Source: Prochlorococcus sp. AG-363-M17
Lineage (GTDB): Bacteria; Cyanobacteriota; Cyanobacteriia; PCC-6307; Cyanobiaceae
Direction: 5' to 3'
Length of the DNA: 64,000 nt
NCBI GenBank assembly: GCA_003278365.1
Contig: QCFS01000005.1
Location: forward strand, 1-64,000
Of the stretch, positions 32,248-41,277 are shown one piece after another. Both the position numbers and the translations under genes were made by a program. Numbering within the stretch: the stretch's first letter is position 1; every line of letters starts with the position of its first letter. The notes under the pieces were generated by a model. The model was not told the origin of the DNA. It was given only the letters and a program-made list of their open reading frames with translations, and did no database searches.

Positions 32248-32440
32248 CAAGAAAAACTCCTGCCTCAATCGATCAATACAACTACATCTCATTTTGACTA
32301 ATCAAGACTTACACCTATTGGTAACCATGGATTAGATGGAATTTTTATATTTTGTGAGCACTTTCCTAAACATAGCTTTTAATCAGCAGAAAAGAACAAA
32401 CTAATTTTCTTGCTAATCATTCACTACCCCCTTCCCTTCC

Positions 32441-32869
32441 TCACTGAATGCTGATTACAACGTTCCTTTCTCTTGGACCATCAAGCTCAACGAGGATTAC
32501 ATCTTGATATAGACCTAATTGCAGCTTTCCATCTTTAAAAGGCACATTCACATCATTGCCAAGCAATAAGGCTTGCATGTGGGAATGAGCGTTCTTTGGC
32601 TCATCTTCGGGGATATTATCTCTCAAATGCAGATCATCATGCTTATACCCTTGAAATGGAGGCGCTAACTCCTTCAACCATTTCTCTAGATCCATGATCA
32701 ACCTCTCTTCCATCTCATTGACAATCAGAGCAGTAGTCGTGTGCATGCCTGAAACGCAAACAACACCTTCTAACTGGGTACCGCATTCGATAATGCTCTC
32801 AATTTGATTGGTGATTGCGTGACAGGAGAATGATGAGCTGGTCTGAATAGAAATTGTTGCTGTGAACAT
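32441..32869 (-). CDS. YjbQ/UPF0047 family protein
   Basis: The 142-residue protein has the family features VVCVSGMHTTTALIVNEMEE, DDLHLRDNIPEDEPKNAHSH, LLGNDVNVPFKDGKLQLGLY and a C-terminal VELDGPRERNVVISI. Members have weak thiamine-phosphate synthase activity and bind metal through conserved His/Asp. The length is normal. It is a single gene. Confidence 0.92.
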   Translation of the reverse strand: MFTATISIQTSSSFSCHAITNQIESIIECGTQLEGVVCVSGMHTTTALIVNEMEERLIMDLEKWLKELAPPFQGYKHDDLHLRDNIPEDEPKNAHSHMQALLLGNDVNVPFKDGKLQLGLYQDVILVELDGPRERNVVISIQ

Positions 32870-33002
32870 AAAGCTCTCGTGTCGTATTTAGAGATTTTTC
32901 TAAGATTTGAGATCTAAGCCATAGTGCATGGAGTTCAGAATTGGTTTTAGAAGACTCCATGAAAGCAGATATAAAGTTTAGAGATATCATGGAGAAAAAC
33001 AA

Positions 33003-33380
33003 ATGAGCCAGGAGATCACCTCGAAATCTGTCAAGACAGCTCAAAGAGATGCTGAATGGGCTTACAACACAGCAATGGAAAAGTTCTATTATTCAATGCT
33101 AGAAATTATTTTTTTAAAAATCAAAACTCATTTGAATGCGGAGGGCTTAAAAAAAGTTTTAGACATGGACGAAAAGAGAAATAATGATGAAAACTTCGGG
33201 ATTGAATTTAGTCAAAAAACTTGGAAATTCTTAGCAGAATCTTGGGAAGGTACTGAAGGTCTGGCTATGACAAAAATTGCTGATCTTTATGGACTGACGT
33301 TAGCTGATTTGGATATCTCCAAAATTGAGAAGCTCAATGCAAGACCAACAACACAAAGAGTTGATCCTACAAACTCGTAA
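33003..33380 (+). CDS. Hypothetical protein (125 residues)
   Basis: The protein begins MSQEITSKSVKTAQRDAEWA and continues YNTAMEKFYYSMLEIIFLKI and KTHLNAEGLKKVLDMDEKRN. A mainly helical soluble protein with a disordered tail. No family recognised. It starts 133 nt from the divergent yjbQ-like gene. Confidence 0.7.
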   Translation: MSQEITSKSVKTAQRDAEWAYNTAMEKFYYSMLEIIFLKIKTHLNAEGLKKVLDMDEKRNNDENFGIEFSQKTWKFLAESWEGTEGLAMTKIADLYGLTLADLDISKIEKLNARPTTQRVDPTNS

Positions 33381-33413
33381 TTAAAAGACCTGAACCAATA
33401 ATTCGAAATTATA

Positions 33414-33752
33414 TCAATTACTCGGAAATTTGAAACCTGAGCCACACATACTTGGCTTTGCTCCTTCTGGTGTGCTAATCAAAAATCCACCACCACTTAA
33501 ATCACCGTAATAATCAAGGCTTAAGCCTTGCAATAAATCAAGTTGCTGTGCAGGTGCAAATAAGGTGATTCCATCTGTTCTTGCAATGGGAGTACCAGCT
33601 TGCTTCCCACATCTAAGTCGAATATATAACCAGCCTTCTCCAAAACCATCAGGTGACAAATCAATATGCATTTCCCCGGGAGTACCCCCAAATGCAGATT
33701 GTCTTATTAATTCAGCCGCAGCAGATTTAGAGATAGTTAGTTTGTAGCCCAT
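33414..33752 (-). CDS. HesB/IscA-like protein with incomplete Cys set (112 residues)
   Basis: The protein has a HesB/IscA fold signature: LTISKSAAAELIRQSAFGG, YIRLRCGKQAG and a C-terminal MCGSGFKF. True A-type Fe-S carriers use a CxC pair at the end (CGCG); here only one Cys remains, with Ser in its place. It may have a changed role or bind a cluster differently. Single gene. Confidence 0.75.
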   Translation of the reverse strand: MGYKLTISKSAAAELIRQSAFGGTPGEMHIDLSPDGFGEGWLYIRLRCGKQAGTPIARTDGITLFAPAQQLDLLQGLSLDYYGDLSGGGFLISTPEGAKPSMCGSGFKFPSN

Positions 33753-33961
33753 CTAGCAGTTTTACTTATTCATATTTACTTTAAATCAAACTGGGCATGT
33801 CCACTCAAGTTCCTTTGAGGAATGCCTCTGAAATCAACAGCCTTTAATAGTAAAGCCTATACAAACCTCCTGTGTTCACCATGCTCCTTCTTTCTCAAGT
33901 ATATGACTGACATTGACTACTGACTAACCAAAGCCTAAAAGCCATTGATAACATTGGATTC

Positions 33962-34609
33962 ATGAGAATTCTTGAATCTTGTTCAAACTCTTTCCAGACT
34001 TTATGTGGAAATTTTGTGACTTTTAGTCATAAGGTTTCTAAAGACGATTGGCAGTATTTCTTACCTTTCGTAGTTTGCTTAATTTGTTTTGGAGCAACAG
34101 ATCTCTTTGGAATTATTGAGAAGACAAGATTTGCCTATTGGTCTGGAGGCTTACTAGTTGAGCCTTACAGAATCATTACAGCGCACTTCATGCATGGGAA
34201 TGCGAAGCATTTATTGGCAAATATCTTCGGAATTGCTGTTGCTAGGTATTGTCTTAAAGGCTTACGATTAAAAGGCAATTGGTGCTTCCTTTTGCTGATT
34301 GGCTTACTAATACCCCTCCAGACATTGATCTTTGCTTTAGTTGATATTTTCTTTTTCAGGAATACAATGTCTTTTGCTATTGGATTCAGTGGAATTCTTT
34401 ACGGAGTTGATGCATTTATTCTTCTCTCTTCTATGTATGGGAAACAATATTTTGTAGGCCTGAGCATTGATTTAAGAAAGGATCAACAGATATGCCAAAC
34501 AATTATCGTTTTAACCGGTCTCGGCATTGCGTGGTCTTTCCTTCCTGGCATAAGTCTGCTTGGACATTTAGCAGGCTTTATCGCAGGAGCTCTTCTATTT
34601 CTCCTTTAG
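33962..34609 (+). CDS. Rhomboid-family intramembrane serine protease (215 residues)
   Basis: The six-helix protein has the rhomboid features HFMHGNAKHLLANIFG (His/Asn of loop and TM2), IGFSGILYGVDAF (GxSG catalytic Ser in TM4) and LLGHLAGFIAGALLF (catalytic His in TM6). It cleaves substrates within the membrane. The target is unknown. Start taken at ATG 33962. Confidence 0.88.
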   Translation: MRILESCSNSFQTLCGNFVTFSHKVSKDDWQYFLPFVVCLICFGATDLFGIIEKTRFAYWSGGLLVEPYRIITAHFMHGNAKHLLANIFGIAVARYCLKGLRLKGNWCFLLLIGLLIPLQTLIFALVDIFFFRNTMSFAIGFSGILYGVDAFILLSSMYGKQYFVGLSIDLRKDQQICQTIIVLTGLGIAWSFLPGISLLGHLAGFIAGALLFLL

Positions 34610-34705
34610 GACAAAGAGAAACGTAACACCAAATTGGAATTTCGGACCCGGTTTAAGAGGCTTCATAAAATGGCGAATGTACTAAGGGCTATATAAAGAG
34701 TCTTA

Positions 34706-35998
34706 ATGACTGAATCTACATTGCGTTCTATCCCAACTACAGGTGCCATAACTGGAGTCTTGGAGGCGCTGGCGTTTTTCCGCGACCCCACCTTTGCTAA
34801 GAGACGGTTTGACCGTTTTGGAAATGTGTTTGAGACCTCAATGCTTGGACAGCGAATGGTGTTTATTCAGGGAAGCAAAGCTATTGCTGATTTACTGTCA
34901 AACCCAGAATCAACAGAAGGTTGGTGGCCAGAAAGTGTTCAACAACTTCTAGGTAGCCATTCATTGGCGAACCGCAATGGAGAAGCTCATAAAGCTCGGA
35001 GAAGAGTAATAGCTCAATTATTCTCTTCTTCAGCACTTCAGCGCTACAGTGCGGGCATTATCAACTTGGTAGATGAACTCGGACTAGAGCTCAAAAATGC
35101 AAAAACACCTCTCCCATTAGCCGAGAGAATGCGAAGTTTCGCTTTTTCAGTGATTGCTACTACGGTTCTAGGGATGGAAGGGAATGATCGCGACAGCTTG
35201 TTTTATGATTTCGAGATCTGGACCAGAGCTCTCTTCTCAATTCCGATAGCCCTTCCAGGCACTTCCTTTAAAAAAGCGCTTAAGGCACGAAAACGTTTAC
35301 TTGAAAAACTTCAAGGCGTGCTTGCTCAACCTGTCAATGGCAAAGGTGGTTTGGATTTACTTGCTGGAGGACTTGATGAGGCAGGCATTCCTCTCACGGA
35401 TGAAGATCTAAGAGAACAGCTCCTTCTGCTTTTATTTGCCGGTTATGAAACGACAGCTTCTGCTTTGAGCTGCTTAATGCGGGAATTACTTCTCAATCCA
35501 GCAGTGGAAGCATGGCTTCGTGAGGAGATTGACCATCTTGATTGGCCTCCAATACCTGAGGATGCAACTACTGCCTACGACATAGCCAATGCTCCAAAAC
35601 TGGACGCCCTCGTGAATGAGGTAATGAGACTAACCCCACCAGTAGGTGGATTTTTCCGTCGTACCAAGCAAGCCTTAGTTATAGATGACATTGTTGTCCC
35701 GAAAAATCGTGTTGTACAAGTAGCTTTGGCTGCCTCAAATGGCCATGGTATTAGTGATCTGGAAATCTTTCGACCACAACGTCACTTAGAGAGTAAATGT
35801 TCTTTAAACCTCTTCCCATTCGGCGGAGGGGAACGTGTATGCCTAGGCAAGTCGTTAGCTGAACTTGAAATCCGATTGATGGTGGTTGGGTTGCTGCGTA
35901 AATTACACCTAGTGGTTATTAACGATCAAGACTTGTCGCTTCGACAGTTGCCTAGTCCATTCCCTCGTGATGGTTTATTGGTAAGGGTACAAGCCTGA
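34706..35998 (+). CDS. Cytochrome P450 (CYP120-like, 430 residues)
   Basis: P450 landmarks are complete: LLLLLFAGYETTASALSCLM (I helix with acid-Thr), EVMRLTPPVGGFFRRT (ExxR helix), and FPFGGGERVCLGKSLAELE (heme Cys near residue 378). The best match I recall is cyanobacterial CYP120, which hydroxylates retinoids. It is followed by six tiny genes, most of them overlapping, which probably share its transcript. Confidence 0.93.
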   Translation: MTESTLRSIPTTGAITGVLEALAFFRDPTFAKRRFDRFGNVFETSMLGQRMVFIQGSKAIADLLSNPESTEGWWPESVQQLLGSHSLANRNGEAHKARRRVIAQLFSSSALQRYSAGIINLVDELGLELKNAKTPLPLAERMRSFAFSVIATTVLGMEGNDRDSLFYDFEIWTRALFSIPIALPGTSFKKALKARKRLLEKLQGVLAQPVNGKGGLDLLAGGLDEAGIPLTDEDLREQLLLLLFAGYETTASALSCLMRELLLNPAVEAWLREEIDHLDWPPIPEDATTAYDIANAPKLDALVNEVMRLTPPVGGFFRRTKQALVIDDIVVPKNRVVQVALAASNGHGISDLEIFRPQRHLESKCSLNLFPFGGGERVCLGKSLAELEIRLMVVGLLRKLHLVVINDQDLSLRQLPSPFPRDGLLVRVQA

Positions 35999-36060
35999 TT
36001 TCATGGCTCAAGCAACCAAGCAAACTCCAGTCTCAAAACGCACAAAAAACTACATCCCTA

Positions 36061-36237
36061 ATGAAGAAAATTATTGATTGGCATAAATCATTTATAGAAA
36101 GTGCTCAAGAACAACTTGGTTTGTCTAACTATGCTTTGTATTGGTTTGGGGTCATTGAAGGTGCTTTATACATGTGGATACTTCTGAAAGTCATACCTTG
36201 GATCTTTGGTAATAAAGCTCAGTTTCCTGACCTTTGA
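36061..36237 (+). CDS. Small single-pass membrane protein (58 residues)
   Basis: The ORF reads MKKIIDWHKSFIESAQEQLG, then LSNYALYWFGVIEGALYMWI and LLKVIPWIFGNKAQFPDL. One membrane helix is likely in the second half. It lies 62 nt after the P450 and 2 nt before the next tiny ORF. No family recognised. Confidence 0.65.
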   Translation: MKKIIDWHKSFIESAQEQLGLSNYALYWFGVIEGALYMWILLKVIPWIFGNKAQFPDL

Positions 36238-36239
36238 TC

Positions 36240-36326
36240 ATGCGATATTTAGTCTTTGTATATCTCAATGCTTACCAAATAGGCGCCTCTTTATCGAACT
36301 TCTATGAGGAACCGAGAAGGGGATGA
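36240..36326 (+). CDS. Tiny ORF in the post-P450 cluster (28 residues)
   Basis: It reads MRYLVFVYLNAYQIGASLSN, then FYEEPRRG. Its TGA overlaps the ATG of the next gene (ATGA at 36323-36326). Support rests on this coupling and the close spacing upstream. Confidence 0.4.
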   Translation: MRYLVFVYLNAYQIGASLSNFYEEPRRG

Positions 36327-36547
36327 CCTTATTTATCCAGATTGGCACGAAGTTTTCTGATAACTCGGCGCGGCTAGTTGTTGTGGTGACTGTGCTAGGT
36401 CTTGAAGTAGTGAATGCCTATTTCGCTAAAGCTGACATTATTGGAGGAATGTTGCCTAACTTCATTGCCTTAGGCTTCTTTCTTGTGGCAATTGGCTATT
36501 TTTTATTTACTAGACCTTTATTTCGCAAAGGTAAAAAAGATGGATAA
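36323..36547 (+). CDS. Small two-helix membrane protein (74 residues)
   Basis: It begins MTLFIQIGTKFSDNSARLVV and has two hydrophobic stretches (VVVTVLGLEVVNAYF and LPNFIALGFFLVAIGYFLF) with a basic tail RKGKKDG. It overlaps both neighbours. No family recognised. Confidence 0.7.
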   Translation: MTLFIQIGTKFSDNSARLVVVVTVLGLEVVNAYFAKADIIGGMLPNFIALGFFLVAIGYFLFTRPLFRKGKKDG

Positions 36548-36662
36548 TTGGCCAACAGTGGAGGCTGCTAACAGTGCGGTAGGAACTGTGGGATTACTTT
36601 TGTTCACAGCCACCTCTGCCTACTTGTTCTGGCAGTTCAAAAGATTTTTCGGCAAGAAATAA
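36540..36662 (+). CDS. Small single-pass membrane protein (40 residues)
   Basis: It reads MDNWPTVEAANSAVGTVGLL, then LFTATSAYLFWQFKRFFGKK. One transmembrane helix with a basic, aromatic C-terminus. It overlaps the previous gene by 8 nt and the next by 1 nt (TAATG). Confidence 0.65.
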   Translation: MDNWPTVEAANSAVGTVGLLLFTATSAYLFWQFKRFFGKK

Positions 36663-36865
36663 TGCAAAAGCTGCTAATCACTCTCGGAATTGGAATTACT
36701 GCTATAGGTATTCTTTACCCTTTTTTAAAGCAATTGGGTTTAGGTCAGCTTCCGGGTGACATTATTTTGAAGGGAGAAAACACAACTTTTTATTTCCCAG
36801 TTGTAAGTTGTATTGCTGTGAGTTTGCTTGTTACTGTCTTGTTGAATTTCTTGCGGTCTTCCTAA
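36662..36865 (+). CDS. DUF2905 small membrane protein (67 residues)
   Basis: It begins MQKLLITLGIGITAIGILYP and has the DUF2905 signature LGQLPGDIILKGENTTFYFP between two hydrophobic helices. The family is widespread and unassigned. It is coupled on both sides by TAATG overlaps. Confidence 0.88.
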   Translation: MQKLLITLGIGITAIGILYPFLKQLGLGQLPGDIILKGENTTFYFPVVSCIAVSLLVTVLLNFLRSS

Positions 36866-37026
36866 TGCCTCTTAAAAAACCCATCCCTGATTCTGTTATG
36901 CGTCTTTGGCGTAAGGTGCGTAGGTTTGAATTGACACGTACTCTTCGGGCTACTGAGAAGAGGATGGAATACGTCCAGAAATCACTGGCCTATATCGACA
37001 GAGTCGAAGGTAGAACAACGAAATAG
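36865..37026 (+). CDS. Small basic protein, last gene of the post-P450 cluster (53 residues)
   Basis: It reads MPLKKPIPDSVMRLWRKVRR, then FELTRTLRATEKRMEYVQKS and LAYIDRVEGRTTK. Strongly basic and helical. The start at 36865 overlaps the DUF2905 stop (TAATG), so it is preferred over an upstream in-frame Met at 36808. Confidence 0.65.
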   Translation: MPLKKPIPDSVMRLWRKVRRFELTRTLRATEKRMEYVQKSLAYIDRVEGRTTK

Positions 37027-37043
37027 CCTTAGCTCCTTTTACC

Positions 37044-37742
37044 TTAGTTCAAAATCTTCATCAAACCATTAACGTACTTAGAGTTTCTAGAAACTCTGAA
37101 GGGAAAATAGTTTCCTATATCTCTAGCCATAAATTCATGCTCCTCAGAATATTTTAGCTCAACAATCATTCCTGGAATTTCATCAGTAAAGCTCAGGTGC
37201 TCGAAAGCATGATTATAGATTTTTAAATTATTAATATTAAAATCAACCGTGCATCGAAAAGTCTGATCTAGGGATAAGAAATATCTACGTGAATATGAAT
37301 TCAGCAATGTTGGTTGACAATATTTAAGATGCTCTTCTATGTCTTCTGGTAAGTCTAAGTCTGAAAAGAGATTTTTAATTTGAACCCCAGAGGAAGTTTT
37401 GGTGAAGTTCAGTATAGGAAGTGGGTATAAACACTTTTTGCCAACATTTCCTTGCTTAACCTTAATCTCTAGGGTGGGATTTATTCTCCTATACATATCA
37501 CCATACCACCTTATCCTGATTTTATTTCGAGAGCCAATCCCATTAAGATTGGCTCTATAGGAGTCCAAATTAGACGTATCCAAATATATATTATTTATCT
37601 TGCGTTCCGCATATATCTCTTTAAATCTCAATGGCATTGAAGATATAATATTATATATATTATGCTGAATATCATAAGGGATAATGTACTTTCGCTCGTA
37701 ACGGAACTGATTATTTGATTTTCCAGGTTTCTTATTTAGCAT
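37044..37742 (-). CDS. VTC-domain protein (polyphosphate-polymerase-like tunnel domain)
   Basis: The protein has the VTC/triphosphate-tunnel layout: FRYERKYIIP, NNIYLDT, NKIRIRWYGD, LEIKVKQG, SYSRRYFL, RCTVDFNIN, MIVELKYSEE and RVSRNSKYVNG. Basic and acidic residues of the tunnel are kept (R-x-E-R-K, E-x-K-x-K, E-L-K-Y). Bacterial VTC proteins near DUF4956 and CotH genes are common, but what they polymerise or bind is unsettled. The start at 37742 overlaps the CotH gene by 11 nt; an upstream Met (37793) is possible. Confidence 0.85.
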   Translation of the reverse strand: MLNKKPGKSNNQFRYERKYIIPYDIQHNIYNIISSMPLRFKEIYAERKINNIYLDTSNLDSYRANLNGIGSRNKIRIRWYGDMYRRINPTLEIKVKQGNVGKKCLYPLPILNFTKTSSGVQIKNLFSDLDLPEDIEEHLKYCQPTLLNSYSRRYFLSLDQTFRCTVDFNINNLKIYNHAFEHLSFTDEIPGMIVELKYSEEHEFMARDIGNYFPFRVSRNSKYVNGLMKILN

Positions 37743-40401
37743 ACAACTTTTCTCTGATATTGGAGGAATTGTGAGAGTATAACTGACTGTCAATAACTAG
37801 CTTAGAAGGGTTCTCTAGTAGGTATAATTCATTTATATTCTCGTATTCAAGATTGTTTATAGTAAGGGTAGCAGGACCATACTCTTCCTTCTTTTGAAAT
37901 ACTGCTAATCCATAATTAGATGAACTTAGGTTTACATTGTTGGCCTTTATAGAAGAATTATCTTTACTTGCAATAGATAAATTTGTGTCAATAACAGTTA
38001 TGTTTTTAGCTGTTAATTCTGAGCTTTCCCCTACGCTTATCCCTTTATCCTCGGCATTAACTATTTTAATTAGATTTGCATAAACCTTGCTTCCGCTAAT
38101 ATCTAACCCGTCACCCCTGGAACTATATATACTTACATTCTCTAAAGTGCCTGATGAAAAGTCTATGTCTATCGCATCAGATTTTGAGTTAAGGAAGTCG
38201 CAATTTTTTATCGTAAAGTTTGTTCTTATGATATTTAGGCTGTCTTCTGAGTTGTTGCTTCTAAAATTACATTGATTTAATCTGACAGGAGACTGATAAA
38301 AAGTTACAGCACCAGGTACGCTCCATGATTTGTGCATTGGTGAAGACAGCCCTTTGAAAACCACATGTTCTAAATTTGAAGTCTTCTTTGCATTGATAAC
38401 TACTAAACCTCTTCCACCAATATCAAGCCCTGCTCCATGATCTGCGGAGATTATTATAGGATCACTTGCGTCTCCTTTTAACTGTAAAGCGCTATTAGAG
38501 AATATTAAACCATCTCCTTGTAATGTAATCCTTAGTCCTTTAGTGCCAATTACAGTATAGTTATTTGGAATTATGAGTGGTTTGTCTATAACCCAATTTC
38601 CTGGCTTGAAAGTAATTTTACGATTTTCGTAATCATGAGCGATGAAATTAAACTCTTCAACATTGCCTTTGCTGCGGATTAAATCCTTCTTTGCATCTGA
38701 TGCATTGTGTCTCGAATAAGGGATAAGTGGAAGTCTCCGACTTTGACTACTACCAGAAAGTCTATATACAACACTTATGTCATTAGAAGACTTAGTTAGA
38801 TCTAACTCAATAGCATTTGAGCTAAGCATAGAATATTCCTTGTAAATGGGATATTCATCTTTAAATTTTGAGGGTATTTGTACAATACTTTCAGGGACAT
38901 ACAAAGGCTTATCTTTTATGTATATTCCCAAGACCTCTATTGGGAAAATCTGTTTATTACCTATAGCTAAAGTAACTGATGTATTATCTTGGGATTGTAA
39001 ATATACATTTATGGGTGAGGGTGGGGCTAACGCTTCTTTAATTAGGTTCTGATTAGAGTATAGAATTTCCTTCTTTAGTGACTTTGCTGGAAATGAACGA
39101 TACATTATATTTGCGTTATGATTTAACACCTCTCTACTGTCAGAGTAAAAATCATCTAAATAACTCTTGGCAGAAATACGTTCGAGGTTCGCTACATATT
39201 TTCTCGCAAATTTTGGATCATCAAAAAATCTAATATTGGGCTCTTTCTCAGCTACAAAAACAATACTTAGTTCTTTAAGAGGAAGACCGCCAAACCCATC
39301 AAAACCTATTGGAATTAACTTTGATATTGTAGGATCATAATATGACCTTAGATTATGCCAATGTAGGGCATGCTTAGCTCCTGTTAAGTCTGCTATTGCA
39401 AAGAATCTGGCTAGTTTATCTATATCATATACCTCTGATGTCTTTAAACTCCCTACATATAAACTATAGAGGAGTTGTGCGGCTTTCTTATACTGTTTTG
39501 TTAAAATAGGGTTTTTAAATATTTTATTCTTTTTGAATAAGTCTACCTCGGTCTCGTAGAAGGTTTGCTCTAATGAAGACCCAAAGAGTGTTGTATCAAA
39601 TTTATTTATGTCATTATATGCTTGTCGTACCCTGTAAATCTTTTCCCAGGAAACTGCCTCTGATAACTTTAATATAGGCCCTTCTTTGTATTTATTCGAC
39701 TCTAATAAAATTTTATCAAAGTGTTGTTCAATCGCATAAACACCAAGATTATCTCCATTAACTTTAAGAGGTGTAAAAAAATATTTAAGCGAAGGTAATC
39801 CCTCTAACTTTAGGAGTTCATGAAATAACAATTCTCCAAAGTAGTTTCTTGTCCTAGGTGCCTGTAGGGAGAATTTGTTCATTCCATATAATGTCTCACC
39901 CTTATCAAGCTTTACTCTATAGGACCATTTGTTACCAACCAAATGATCTGTCCAATCCCCTTTAAGCCTTATCTTCGCAGGCACTTTCTTTGTAGAGTTG
40001 CTAACAGTAGCATTCACATAATCATTCTCTGAAGCAATCAAGATGCCTGCCTTTAAAGCATCTCTGCGTTTTTGCTGTAGTTTTTCAAGGTTAATATATT
40101 TGATATCAAGTGAAATCACTTCTGCGGGTGTTGATATACCTTTAATATAATTAAGTGGGGTATTAACTTTAAAGCCAGATTCTATTACTTGATAAGGGAC
40201 TGTATCTTTTATAGATTGCCGTAAATGAAATGGAATAATTTCCTTTATCAGCGTCTTGTCGATAGCAGCCATAGAATAAACGGCATAAGTATACGTTGTG
40301 AAACCAACCAGCAATGTAATTATTTTTACGTATCGATAGCAAAACAAATTCCTGACAATACTTCTACCAGCCTTATTGTAAATTTTCCCTTTAATTAGCA
40401 T
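37732..40401 (-). CDS. CotH kinase-like protein with right-handed beta-helix (889 residues)
   Basis: A membrane anchor lies near residues 27-47. The CotH-like part includes IRLKGDWTDHLVGNKWSYRV then KLD, FSLQAPRTRNYFGELLFHEL and GVYAIEQHFDK. After about residue 590 the protein turns into parallel beta-helix repeats (SDAIDIDFSSGTLENVSIYS, RGDGLDISGSKVYANLIKI). CotH proteins phosphorylate coat proteins in spores; here the context is cell surface, with DUF4956 upstream and VTC downstream in one operon. Substrate unknown. Confidence 0.87.
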   Translation of the reverse strand: MLIKGKIYNKAGRSIVRNLFCYRYVKIITLLVGFTTYTYAVYSMAAIDKTLIKEIIPFHLRQSIKDTVPYQVIESGFKVNTPLNYIKGISTPAEVISLDIKYINLEKLQQKRRDALKAGILIASENDYVNATVSNSTKKVPAKIRLKGDWTDHLVGNKWSYRVKLDKGETLYGMNKFSLQAPRTRNYFGELLFHELLKLEGLPSLKYFFTPLKVNGDNLGVYAIEQHFDKILLESNKYKEGPILKLSEAVSWEKIYRVRQAYNDINKFDTTLFGSSLEQTFYETEVDLFKKNKIFKNPILTKQYKKAAQLLYSLYVGSLKTSEVYDIDKLARFFAIADLTGAKHALHWHNLRSYYDPTISKLIPIGFDGFGGLPLKELSIVFVAEKEPNIRFFDDPKFARKYVANLERISAKSYLDDFYSDSREVLNHNANIMYRSFPAKSLKKEILYSNQNLIKEALAPPSPINVYLQSQDNTSVTLAIGNKQIFPIEVLGIYIKDKPLYVPESIVQIPSKFKDEYPIYKEYSMLSSNAIELDLTKSSNDISVVYRLSGSSQSRRLPLIPYSRHNASDAKKDLIRSKGNVEEFNFIAHDYENRKITFKPGNWVIDKPLIIPNNYTVIGTKGLRITLQGDGLIFSNSALQLKGDASDPIIISADHGAGLDIGGRGLVVINAKKTSNLEHVVFKGLSSPMHKSWSVPGAVTFYQSPVRLNQCNFRSNNSEDSLNIIRTNFTIKNCDFLNSKSDAIDIDFSSGTLENVSIYSSRGDGLDISGSKVYANLIKIVNAEDKGISVGESSELTAKNITVIDTNLSIASKDNSSIKANNVNLSSSNYGLAVFQKKEEYGPATLTINNLEYENINELYLLENPSKLVIDSQLYSHNSSNIREKLYAK

Positions 40402-40414
40402 AGTTATTGATGAT

Positions 40415-41110
40415 TTAGTTTGTCAGGATCCCAGAGCTGTCAAGAAAATGAAGTGTTGCACCTGGAAGAGTTTCCTTTAGCTCATTCCGAATAGTTATTA
40501 AATCCGAATAGTCATTTACATCTATAGAGAATGCAGATTCGGAATAGTTGCCATCTTGAACTTCAGAAATTCTTTTTAAATTTACTGTTCTTGCGGTTTT
40601 AGAAAGTATTTTCACAATCGCATCGAAATCATTCTCTGACTTTGATGTGATCGTTAAATTCATTAATTGAGAGGGTTGAAATCTGTAAAACTTACTTCTG
40701 GCTATAATAAATAATGTAATAAGTGAAAAACCGATGAGGGTTGTTATTAATTGATTGGCACCTAGTCCTAAGCCAATAGCTATACTTATGAATATATAAC
40801 TCAATTCTTCAGGTTCCTTTATTGCTGTTCTAAATCTCACGATTGATAGTGCACCTACTAATCCAAGCGATAGCGCCAATGATGATTTTACTATTGTAAT
40901 GATTAACATAGTTGTCATACTTAAGAGTATAAAATTATTCGAAAATTCCTTTCTATTTGATATTGATCTACCATATTTTATATATACCAAGGCTAGTATT
41001 GCAGCTAAAGCCAAAGCAAAAAGCTGATTCACTATGAATACAAATGGCGGAGTGTTGTTAGATGATAATTGCAGCAATTGATTGGCTGACCCAACCACAT
41101 CTCCTTTCAT
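40415..41110 (-). CDS. DUF4956 membrane protein (231 residues)
   Basis: The N-terminal half has four hydrophobic helices with the DUF4956 hallmark SLGLVGALSIVRFRTAIKEP followed by EELSYIFISIAIGLG. The C-terminal ~90 residues are a soluble alpha/beta domain. DUF4956 genes often sit with CotH and VTC genes, as here (13 nt to the CotH gene). This is the first gene of that operon. Confidence 0.9.
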   Translation of the reverse strand: MKGDVVGSANQLLQLSSNNTPPFVFIVNQLFALALAAILALVYIKYGRSISNRKEFSNNFILLSMTTMLIITIVKSSLALSLGLVGALSIVRFRTAIKEPEELSYIFISIAIGLGLGANQLITTLIGFSLITLFIIARSKFYRFQPSQLMNLTITSKSENDFDAIVKILSKTARTVNLKRISEVQDGNYSESAFSIDVNDYSDLITIRNELKETLPGATLHFLDSSGILTN

Positions 41111-41277
41111 TTACCTAGATTTATAGATCATCTAGATAGAATGCCATATTGATTTCCCTTCGCTTAGTGAAAGTAACAACTTTTCAGGTTTTTATGGCTA
41201 TGACAGGGGTATGGCCTTCTCTAGGTCTATAAGTTATGACTTTCTAACAAGAAGCAATCCTCAGGTGAAGAACGAAT

